Positions 1-11,600 of a stretch of DNA of 64,000 nt are shown here, piece after piece. A program made the translations under genes and the position numbers. The DNA lies in contig NC_088304.1 of assembly GCF_032854445.1 (NCBI RefSeq), positions 7,761,704-7,825,703 on the forward strand. The letters run 5' to 3'. Positions within the stretch are counted from its first letter, which is position 1, and each line of letters begins with the position of its first letter. The notes under the pieces are model-generated. The model made no database searches, was not told the origin of the DNA, and saw nothing but the letters and a program-made list of their open reading frames with translations. The DNA is from Liolophura sinensis. Its lineage: Eukaryota > Mollusca > Polyplacophora > Chitonida > Chitonidae.

Positions 1-3000
1 AGGGTTGGGCAGGGTGACTGGCTCTAGCCCCGGGGGTGGGGGAAGTTTCTTCTGAGAGGGGCCGTACACATCCTGCGCCATGAATGGTGGGAGGGGTGGG
101 GGAGCCAGGGGTGGGGTCGTGTTCTCGGGCTGACTGCTGGTCAGGGAAACAGATAGACATCATTAGAGATTCATAAATACATGACCAGTTTAAAAAAGAA
201 AACCATATTATTTGTTGACAAACTTGAAATTTGAAGGTGCAAACCTTGCCCAAAGCCACATGTATGTGTACAAAATACTGTGCAAAGCACTAAATAACAG
301 GACACAAAAGCATTCCAAGAATTCCACCCATTTTTAAAATTCCCCCACTTGACTTTAAAAAAAAAAAAAAAAAACCCTTTTGATGGCCACAATGAGACCA
401 TTGCTGTAGAAAGGCAGTCAACACAGCCCTTCCAGTTTAACATCATAATTCAAACATTGTAGTGCTTGTTCACAAAAAGTACTCGTTAAAACCAGAAGGA
501 CAACACCAGTCTATAAATCAGGAGAATAAAATCCTCTTCTATGGGCTAACAGTACTTTTTAACAGTTCAATTTAACTTTGCCATATTTTATCTCGTAGGA
601 AAACAACGAACCATTTACTTCCATCCTCTAATGGACTTACACTTTCTTACAACAAGGTCCGTGTTTCATTTCAGCCAACTTTAAATCTGTCTCAGCGACG
701 AATAGTAACTCACAGGAGAAAGCAAGCTTCAGAGAGGCCATATGTTAATGTCATGTGTAGTCTTGTTTGCTTAAAAAAAAAAATGTTCATAAAACAAGCT
801 TCAAAAGGTCTACTGGTCTTACTCAGAATTCTGCTGCACATCGTTCCTCATGCTCTTTGTAACAGACTTAATAAGATCTCCGTAGGGGGTTTCGTGGACA
901 CGCACAACTGGCTTTGGCACAGGTTTGCTGGGTGCTGTCTGGAAATGTAAGCTTATCATCTAACAGGGTTCGTACAAGTATATGAACATGAAATTCAAGA
1001 AGTTTTCCAGGAGTTTTGTGTCATTTTCAAGGCTAGTTTAAACATACCATGGTGCAAATTATAGACTACAATTATAGATGCTTTAATTTGCATGCATGTA
1101 TACTGAACAGTACGCTTGCTTTTGCAAGAAATATCTGCCCTTCACGTCTGTAATGGGATACATTCTTTGACCCAGCCTTGGCTCAGTCAAAAATGAACGC
1201 TATATATCATTATGCAGCGCTTCCTCTGGGTCAGTATTTTTTTTAGCCAGTCACTTTAGCCACTGATCAGATTTTGAAGTGAATGCTATTTTTCTTTAGC
1301 CATACTTCCTTAGGTCTCCTTCTGTAATTCATTTTTTCTGCCTTGGTGTAGCTACTAGAATCAGTTTGGTCTTTTCCAGCTATATCTGGAGTACATCAAA
1401 AGTTACATTTAGCAAAAATCACCCTCAAAATAATGGACGAATGCTTGGCAGCATGTTTTGTTTTTAGGGGAAAAAAATCAATCCTTTTTTAAACCTATCC
1501 GTAGGATCCTAGTAAACTGCAATTTCCTCGGTCAGAAAAATTTGTTACGAAATTAATTTGTACATTCAATTTATCTAAATGCAACATTCTGATCATTACA
1601 CTGGAGTAACACAGTCTGACAGTAGAAAACCAGACCGCATACACATTTATCCAACGGCACATACTCTGAAACATTTAATTTACTTTGAATCCAAAAGAAA
1701 TAGTTTATTAAGTGGTCAAGTTTAAATTTTTCATGGGAGGTAACTTTCTACTATCTAAAAAGTAGATAATTTTTAAGAAACATTGCAAAAATCTGCTAAA
1801 AACCCCAGAAACCTCTCATGGTAGATTTTCTATAACCTTTGTATTTTTTCTTAAGTAAATAAATTTGTCGCCAAAAACATTCACATTTTTTCAGGTGGGG
1901 GTGGGGGGACAGACAAACAGACGGACGGAGTAACAGAAGAGGTGTTAACTTACAGTCCCCTAAACAAAGATGATACTGTAGTTCTTACCATGGTTATGGA
2001 AGACATCAAGCTAGGATGAAGGTAGCCATGGTGTTCTTCATCATTATCATCGTATGAGCCTGGATAGGACAAACAGAACTTCATGTAACACTAATGTGTT
2101 AACTGAATGTGTACACTGTTGTGTGAATCATATAAAATCTGGAAATCCGGAGGAGGAGAGCACTTTCTGGTTGGCAAGAGCGCCGGGGAAAGCAATGTGA
2201 CACAGAGCTGAATGAATATGTCAAAAATGCATCAACTGGGTGTAACATATCTTGTACATTAGTTTGACATTAATACATGAAGATTAGTTTAACATAATGT
2301 TTACTGTTTTCTAAGCTTTCTATGATAAAATGGAAGGTTGCTTGGTAAGGAATTTTTCTTTTTTTCTAGACAATAAAAAAGATAAATTTTAAAAAATTTA
2401 ACATAGAGAGAATACCGAACACCCAATAAACACTTTAAGGCCCTATTTGGATGGTCAGCCGAGTTAGGTCAATTTAACATAACATGCTGGAATCTAATGA
2501 AGAAATGGTATTGAGGTTTGCGTATACTACTTACTGTCTTGCTTCTCCGGAGGGTTGGGTTTCGGGGCCTGGACAGGGTTATACTTTCCTGTCTTGATCA
2601 TTTTCACCATGTGTTTGAAGTACAAGTTAATGGGATGGTCATGCTCCATGAACTCAAACTGAGGGTTGTCTTTCTGCTTGGCTTTGATCATGATTTCCAT
2701 CTGGGCTCCATGTTCTGCGATGAACTTTGCTGTCTTCTCTATGATCACATTCTCCTTGTCACTACGAGGCTGCAAATGGCATATTAGTCGCTTGCATCAA
2801 GTAACTTGACAATTAACATAAAATATACCCAAAATCCTCAACAAACTCGACCGCAAACATAGAGCCAGATTTTCCATATTAAACAAATATCAGCTGATCT
2901 GAAAAAAGTTATTATAGTTCTGTAAAGTTCATATGTGCCCATATCATAATTCTTCTAGAATTTCGGACACTCTAAAAATATCCCCACCCCGAGGCCCAGG

Positions 3001-6000
3001 TATTCTGAGAAAGCCGCCTAAGAGGGTGGTTGATTGGTGTTTACACAAACCAAAATAAAACTAACTAGAACTGCATGCAGAAATACAACTTCCAAGCATA
3101 TGTCTGTATACACAGCTTTTAGCTTCCACTTTCTAAAACTCTCCACTTTCTCCACCACAGACCATTCAAATCTATTAGTTCTATTCTGTTCTAAAAGGAC
3201 CCTAGGTTTGTCTAATACAAGCCAAAAAATAGACGTATTCCGTAATAGCCAATAAACTCTCCGAAACAAGAGAATTGTATGTACCTTCTGGAAACATCTC
3301 CTATTTTCAACAAAAACAAAACTATTTCAGCAATACCCAGAATCACAATGTCACACAAATGCACCATAGTGTCCATACTTAAATCCAAAATGAATTTGGT
3401 AAGAATGATAAGGAGTAGACTGGATTTGAAGCCCAAGTTGCTAGTCTGGTGCCTAATAATTTCATGTTTATTTAAAATCATTTGCTATCTTGTTTTTTCA
3501 AAATTCATTCACGTCATCACATGACCAACAACAAATGGTGAGCTTCCACATTTCTTGACCGATTTGCACAAAATTATCAATCCTGACACCCCCAGTAGTC
3601 ATGTACATGCATATCAATTTTCAATGCAATCGGATCAGCGGTTCTGGAGAAGTTTTTTTTCAGATTTCCATACTCCTCTAATATGGCCGAAAAGTGGGTC
3701 ACAGGTGGGTAAAGTTTTATACTTCAGCAGGTAGCCCAAGCAATTAGGCAACAAACATATGTAGAAAGCTAACATGAATACAAGTCGATCAAATAACATG
3801 CAAGTTTCCTACGTTGACCTTGACCCCACTCAAAACATATCAGCCTGAGGTGGCATGGGTCTAATTTTAGATGTGACACATTGGCAAGATTGTGCACTCT
3901 TTAAAAAAAAGGGCAAACTAGGGCTTTTAGTGGGGCAAGTTGATTCGATAATGTGATAGAGACACACCAGATTTACCTCCAATTTCAAGAGAACTCTGTA
4001 TTTTCAGGTAGAGCTAACAGTCAAAGTGATTCCCTTGGTAGTTCTTTTTGGCTACTTGTTATTGCGGCTTTGGTCAGTCAATCGTGAATCCAGCTTGTCT
4101 GAGGTATTGACAGACTTGTTAGGTATGAGCAGAAGGGCGATGGTTTACTCTAATTCTCTCTATTTATAAATTCATTCTGATATGAGTGAAGAAAATCTTC
4201 AATAAGGCAATGAACACTAATCAATTACACCTAAATAAATACTGCAGTCAGTTTGGTACTCACTATTTCCATGTTGTCAGGAATGGCTAGTTCTGCAGGA
4301 GGAACAAAAGTGTCTTCCACTTCTTGATCTGTAAACAAACAAAACATACATTTATGTACACAAACGGTATAACTGCTCAACATATGCAGGTTTCCAGATC
4401 CGACATTATGATAACAGGCTGATGTCTCTTTACAACATGACACTGTCGCCTTACACAATGGTAGGGTTAGTCTGCCAACTTTAACACTGGCTGGTATATA
4501 AAATATATAAAACTAATTAAAAAGGATAAAATGATCTACTGAATTATGTTCTTGATTGATTGGGTTTAGTGAAAATGATCATATTTTGTTTGTACCTTTA
4601 ACTAAAGTCGAATGCTGCCATGTTGAAGCAACGTCAGAATGAATTAAATCAAAATCTGAGGAATGGTTTTTGTATGTTGTGCACAATGGATTTGTATGAA
4701 CCTTACTTCCTACCTAATAACTGGACATTTGCTAGGAGGTTTGCCAGGTACTACTGCATAACTTTCAAAAGCACATAAAGGGCTTAAAATGAAACTCTTA
4801 ATGCCAAATCTTTACGTTTTTCAAATAAATGATTACCCTATTTCTTAAACTTTTTCAACAACCTCTGTACTCAATATTTTGCAACAATCTGAGAGAACTA
4901 TAGAAAGTAAAGGACTAACTTGTACTGATTTATGAAGCTTGCATCTTTAATGACCTAAACAAATCATTTTGAGTGTCATTTTCATAATAATGAGTGAGTG
5001 AGTGCTTGGGGTTTAACGTCATACTTAACAATTTTCAGTCATATGACGACGAACGAATCCTTAGAGTGCATATAATGTGCCTCCTTGTTGCAGGACGGAT
5101 TTCCACCGCTCTTTTGTCTAGTGCTGCTTCACCGAGACGCCTTACTGAAGGCAAGTAAACTGCCCCGCCCAAGCCATTCTACTGATACGGGTCAACCAGT
5201 TCATGTAGCTGCACAATCCCCTACATGCTGAACGCCCAGCCAGGAAGCTGCAACTTCCTCTTTTAGTCATAGGTGTGACTCGACCCAGGACTGACCCAGG
5301 ATCTACTGCTCCTGAAGCGGATGCTCTACTAACTGTGCTAGCAGCCCGGTTGTCCCAAAAATACGAAGCCTGAAGACAAGAGTTCCTACCATAGCCTGGG
5401 GGCATTCCATGGGCACCAGTCCCATCATAGTCGTAGTTAAATCCCATGGCTTTGTAGCTGTCACCTCCCAGAGACTCATAGTAGCGCTTCCACTCCTCCT
5501 CTGTTCAACAACAGACAAACAAAGACCATACTTCAGTCCTGTGTCCAGAGTTATGCCCCTTAACTTACCCACTCATTCCAGCCGATGATATATTTCACTG
5601 GACTATTGTTTACAATGTAATCTCACACTGACTGCACTTCATTGCTAAAATGAGCATTTTATTCATGTCTGAGACAAAAAAATCTAATAAGACTGTAACA
5701 AAGTTCCTATGAAATAATTCAGCTGTTCCAATACTCTCATACATGTTCACCTGTATCTTACGGAAAACTGTCAATCATGTCATAGTCAAACATAAATTAC
5801 AAAGATAGCATTACATTCCTCATGCAAAATATATATGTCAACGGAAAAATTCTCTCACAAGATCTTGAGTGTGTATAATACAACTTTAATGAATGTCAAA
5901 ATTTTAATAATATGACATAATAAAACTATTTGGTGAGTACATCAGTAGTAATTACAATATGTTGTACTGTCACGCTCTACGAAAAGAAAACTACCATAGT

Positions 6001-8252
6001 GAATACTCAACAACCACCTAACATCACCCCAGTGGGTGGCAGGCAGTTGCCATGGTACCAGGCATTCTCAGACTTACAAACATAATTTTTGCATATTTCT
6101 CAAGTGTTGCCTCACATCTCAATAGCCCAATTATACAGCCACAAGCCTTTGCCTGCAAATATGAACACACTTGCATGTTAAAGTAAGCCTACACACATTT
6201 ACTGCCCTTGGAGGAGCTCTCTTGTGTCCAGGGTGAACTCTTCCAACAGGTGTAGCCAGAAACGTCCGGAGCAGTAATCTTTTGGTATAAATAAGGAAAT
6301 AAGCTTAAAAGAGTCAACGCATACATCTACTGTGTAAAATAAATACATGTATATTCACTGTTGATAAGATGAAACATCTGGTAACAGCAACTGGATATGT
6401 AACATTTCTCAGCTGTCATAAAGAAAAACAAAGAATAGTGACAACATCAAATATATGTATCATCAACAGGTTCATAACACTTAAGAACAAGGTGAATTGC
6501 CCTAAACAAAGAAAATACAGGACAAAACAGTGTAATTATAGTTACAAGTAAGAAATGTTGTCAAAGCCAAAACCTGATGAAAATCATTCAGTACCATAGA
6601 AAAAGCACAAAATAACAGCATATTTTGGCATATTTCCCAACACAATCTGCCCAGGTTTCAGCATGGACAGATTATGATGCTTACTTCACTTACTGCAACA
6701 TTTTTGTTCCTGCGTTCCATGAAATATATCATACCTACCTTCCAGATAACCAAGTTTCTTATGATCATACTTTTGTGTCAAGCTCAACTCCCCACTGTTC
6801 TGTTTGTGGCAGTGGACTGTTAATGCGAGTGGCTCCTGACCGAATTTGCCAGTTAAGTCGTCCTTCAGTTCTGTTTTACATTAAGTCATCTTCCAATGCT
6901 TGGCTCATACTTCCAGGCTGATCATCTTCTAACTATTTTTTCCAATCCAGTGGTTTTAAGGCCTGCTGAAAAGAGTTCTGCATAAAAGGCATCTTAGAGG
7001 CACAGCATAACCTGCGGTACACCTTTAGATCATGCGTACCTTCATACACGGCTTGCTCTGCCAAATCCACGTGAAGCTCCAAGTAGCGTTCCTCGTCACA
7101 TGCTGCCTCAAGCGCACGCTCTGATTCCATCTGCATCCACGGTTCATGGGTAACATTGCTGGCGTCGTATTTGTTTAAATCATAAAGATGACCACGCCCA
7201 TCATACCTGAAAAGGACAAACCAAAATGTTTACTGAGTGATTCAAATCTGTTCTCCCTAACTTACTGTACTCTGTATATTAAGAAAATGTTATTTCAAAA
7301 AGTTCCACATGAATGATGAGTTAATTTATAACGTCTAAAATTATGATCTGTCTTGTTAATTTTATTGGTGTATAAAGCCGCTCTTAACAATTTTTCATCT
7401 GATAAAATTATTCTAAATTTTATGAGTGACAGAAATTGGGGTGCCTGGAGTGAATCACTGACCTCTGGCAAGTTTCCACGGTTACTGGCAAACTAAATGT
7501 TTTAGTTTTTAGTCTCTAGGACTAACTGTTTAGTTCTTAAAAATCATTTAATTTACATAATTTGTGACAGCTAATTATAAAGACATTCGGATTCCATTAT
7601 CTTTTTGAACTGTAAACTGGTGACTTTAGCCTTACTTTTGTACTAAAGATGTCCTACAGATAAGGTCGGTGGAGGGGGCTGCTTGTAATTTGAAACTGAC
7701 AAATCATTTTGGCCCTTCTGCTTTTACTTTCTTACATTTGCAAATCACTGACGCTATCGTCAATTACTAAACGCGTTACAAATATTAACATAACCAAGGT
7801 TGTGGACATGACAGACAGTCAAGAACAAAAGCATCAACAAATATGACAAGACGGCCATGCCCAGTGTGGGGCCCCTCGTCGAAAGGACAATGGCGGTGAG
7901 CCAACATGGTGGCCATTTCAACAGTTTGTACCCGAAATCAATGTATTTTTACGTCATCCACCGCTGATGTTACTCCTTTGTGCCCGGACCTTCGTCTACC
8001 AACTGCGACCATCTGCCCTCTATGGTATTCGGTGCTAGAAAATGAAGCCATGTCAAAGAAAACGCGTCCAAAAAATCGAAAACGAATGAAATCGAGCATG
8101 AAACAACGGGTCCAAGTGGGCACCGACCTGTCAATCATCAGTTTGTCATCGCCCATCCATGGGATCAAGTGACGCTTCTCCTCGATATACATCGCCTTCT
8201 CATCATCGCGAAATATTTTACAGCCATAACCGAAAACAAATAACTCATCCAT
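1..8252 (-). CDS. SFSWAP: SFSWAP (suppressor-of-white-apricot splicing factor), 5' eight coding exons, partial
   Basis: Nuclear SR-like splicing regulator; in animals it controls alternative splicing, and in Drosophila its own introns. Coding exons on the minus strand: 8252-8128, 7206-7040, 5500-5390, 4328-4264, 2769-2535, 2059-1989, 938-823 and 136-1. All junctions are GT-AG and every phase agrees (2,1,1,0,1,0,2). Exon 1 encodes [20 protein letters not shown] and then HLIPWMGD. The D-R-Y motif spans the exon 1/2 junction and DEERYLEL lies in exon 2, so the DRY_EERY domain is complete. Exon 5 carries the first SURP module ([20 protein letters not shown] through a KTGKY end). Exon 6 has the acidic stretch followed by GYLHPSL, as in vertebrate SFSWAP. 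Exon 8 is proline-rich. The second SURP and the RS domain lie beyond the left edge. The start is the ATG at 8252. Family assignment is from remembered homologues; the exon model is read directly. Confidence 0.95.
4990..5350 (-). mobile_element. tRNA-headed SINE (family 2, TCATATGACGACG body) in SFSWAP intron 3
   Basis: Read on the minus strand, the head has an A-box-like TAGCACAGTTAGTAGAGC (near 5325-5342) and a B-box-like GGGTCGAGTC (5277-5286). A long body follows, ending with the motif TCATATGACGACG (near 5038-5052 on the plus strand). A GAGTGAGTGAGTG run at 4991-5003 marks the distal end. The body motif recurs at 57510-57715 and, diverged, at 29940-29955. The element ends about 40 nt from the exon 3 donor. 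Confidence 0.7.
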
Positions 8253-8617
8253 GACTTCTTAGAAGGTTTCCATCATCAACAACACGCCTTCAATTCAGCA
8301 GCCCGCCATCTTGAATAATGTCGGTATGACGTACATGTATCCGAAAATGGAAGAGTCCATCGCCGTAGAATGATAAGGTTTGAAAAGCATCCATTACAAT
8401 CTGTAAGTTTACACTGTTTGGGTACATTCGATAGTGAACTTCAGATTTTGTTTTAGTATTGTAAATTTTTGTATTTATTTAACCTACAAAAGGATATCAA
8501 TGTAAATACGTGGATACATATATCTTATTTGATATATACACACCCTTGGAAGTAATCGACTCGCTTGAAGCGTCATACGCGGTTCCCTCAACATGTGACA
8601 GGGAATCCTCAGCTAAG
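8253..8617. promoter_or_regulatory. Bidirectional promoter region between SFSWAP and TMEM199
   Basis: The start codons of two conserved genes face away from each other across 365 bp, so their 5' UTRs and core promoters must share this interval. A YY1-type site (CGCCATCTTGA, 8304-8314) lies about 50 bp upstream of the SFSWAP ATG. I see no convincing TATA box. An upstream in-frame ATG at 8510 precedes the TMEM199 start, but the residues it would add do not resemble the family. Transcription start positions cannot be fixed from sequence. Confidence 0.6.
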
Positions 8618-11600
8618 ATGGCACGCGAGTCAGAAGTGAAGTTGACAGACACAATTCGCAAAGCCCTCCAAGATGCTGTCGACGATAGTAGAATTTCAAA
8701 TATGGACAAAATGACATTTAAAAATATACTGAACGAAGAGGGCTGTGGGCAGAAAACAATTCCCTTCAAAACAGTGCGAAACCTTTCCAAGGCATTGACT
8801 ACCGCAGGTAGGCTAAATAACACACAGCATAATGTAAGGTCAAATGTCTTGTTGGGCTGCTCAACGGGCTTGAATGAATTTCAAGGATTAAAAAAAATTG
8901 TACATGTCTTAGAGATCATTCATTACTCACAAGAAGAACATTTATAGTAGGTAAGCTAAATTCCTTGGAGTCATCTCCTTATGTAATGAAATAAGGGATC
9001 TATAAAGCCGTACGTTTAAATTTGTAGATGTCAGTATAGAAAAATATGAAAACTGGGGGTATTTGTCCCCTAAAATGTCCTTATTTCATCACCAGAATAT
9101 TGTCATAGTTAATTACTCTTCTATTTGGTTGGTCTTTGAGCTTTTTATTGGATATTTTGGGGTTTGCTTTGACAGCAGTTAGGTACGTGCATGAAGGCCT
9201 ATAATTTACAAAGGCGGGGGGAAAACAAGAAGTCTTGTGGGGTAGGAGAGGGTGTACCAATGATTTATGCCGTGTTCAAATGATTGATCGATTGAATGGC
9301 AATAAACACCATGCTTAGGAATTTCTCCATTCATACGCCATTGGAAGAAACCTGAGGACTGCTAGAATACACAAATAGTGTTTAAATATTTTCAAATACA
9401 TGTTCGTTTGTTTGTTTTTTTTTTTTTTGTTTTTTTGTGTTTTTTTTATTCAGGAAAGAAAGTATACATACATGAGTTATTAAAAGGAAGTGATGTCCAT
9501 CTTCCATCAGTTGATATTCCTAAAAGGGTAAGTCCTCCACAAAATATAATAAATATAACTGAATGTGATATAGATCCATAAGAGTATTACACGTATATAA
9601 GTCACTTGAGCAATTCAGATGGCCGCCATTTTCTGTAATAGAAATGTTGCGAGATCTTGCTTTACGCTGATTTTCCCTCCACATCCTGTGGTTTAACCCA
9701 GTGGCAGCATCAGTGCTACATAAAATGTCTGTTTCTCTGAAATTCTACATTGGAAAGTCTGTCGCCATACAGAGTAACTTATAGCCAAAACAAAGGAAAA
9801 ACTGAAAAGGCCAAGTACAAAGCGTTACTTTGAAAAGTTGTCGTTTTATTGGCTGTGAAAAGCAGCTTCAACCTCAAACTGCACTGACCACTAACCACAA
9901 CCGTGTGCTAATTTGACCAGGGTTACTGTGTTGTGGCGAGTGTAGTGGCACGCATCCCAAAATGTGAATGTCATTCTCTCACCTGTGCTATTATTCATGT
10001 GAATGTCATTCTCTCATCTGTGCTATTATTTATGTGAATGTCATTCTCTCACCTGTGCTATTATTCATGTGAATGTCATTCTCTCACCTGTGCTATTATT
10101 TATGTGAATGTCATTCTCTCACCTGTGCTATTATTTATGTGAATGTCATTCTCTCATCTGTGCTATTATTTATGTGAATGTCATTCTCTCACCTGTGCTA
10201 TTATTTATGTGAATGTCATTCTCTCACCTGTGCTATTATTTATGTAAATGTCATTCTCTCACCTGTGCTATTATTTATGTGAATGTCATTCTCTCACCTG
10301 TGCTATTATTCATGTGAATGTCATTCTCTCACCTGTGCTATTATTCATGTGAATGTCATTCTCTCAACTATGCTATTATTCATGTGAATGTCATTCTCTC
10401 ACCTGTGCTATTATTGACGTGAATGTCATTCTCTCACCTGTGCTATTATTTATGTGAATGTCATTCTCTCACCTGTGCTATTATTTATGTGAATGTCATT
10501 CTCTCACCTGTGCTATTATTCATGTGAATGTCATTCTCTCACCTGTGCTATTATTTATGTGAATGTCATTCTCTCACCTGTGCTATTATTTATGTGAATG
10601 TCATTCTCTCACCTGTGCTATTATTCATGTGAATGTCATTCTCTCACCTGTGCTATTATTTATGTGAATGTCATTCTCTCACCTGTGCTATTATTCATGT
10701 GAATGTCATTCTCTCACCTGTGCTATTATTCATGTGAATGTCATTCTCTCACCTGTGCTATTATTCTATTGAAGTAGATTCTATCATAAAAAAAGTATTG
10801 CTTTTAGGTAAGAAATTTTCCGTATAAAAGTTGTCAGTATGTGTCTAGCCTTCAAATATGGTAGTTTCAGTGTCTTGTAGTACTTTGAACTTTAGGAATG
10901 GGCAGAAATCGCTCATTCGCCTCCATGTTATTTATCACCTCCTGCTCCTTGCCAGGAAGCCCGGGTGCTCGGAACTAGGAATAATGGAGCAAATGAATAT
11001 CAGCCATGTGTGTACTATGAAAAACAAGTTCTTTGTGTTTAACAAGTCTTATATTTAGTCTAGGTATCCATCAAAAGTGTCACTGTTTGTGGGACTTTAG
11101 TGAGACTATGCTTGTGTATAGCTCTTCGCTGAAGAGCACTTGGCACTTGTGGGAAAATTAGTAACTTGCCAAAGGTTAGTGGTTTACTCCTGGTGCTCTG
11201 GTTTCTGCAACTCATTGGGCATGGCATTGAAAGACAATCAATCAATCAATCACTTAGTCAGTTTTGATGGGGCTTACAAGCTGGACATTTCAATCGTTGA
11301 TCTCTGGCACTGGAGTCCATGATTCTACCACAAAACTGAAAGGAAATTCCTTCTGAACAGGGCGGTAAATAGCACCTATATACAACCAATTAATCATGAT
11401 CTTGTAGTAAATAATTAGTAAATGATCTTGTTTTTCAGAGCCCAGAATTAGAGGCTAGGTTAGAGAGGCTGAGGACAGAAGCCGCAAACAGAGAGTATGA
11501 ACAAATGGTGGGGAGCATTGTGCCCAAGGTGAGGCCAGGTTAGAGAAGCTGTGGGCAGAAGCCAAAAACAGAGAGTATGAACAAATGGTGGGGAGCATTG

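Noticed and set aside
3018-3524. Overlapping open frames on both strands in SFSWAP intron 4
   Set aside because: They sit inside a phase-consistent intron, lack similarity and appear on both strands.
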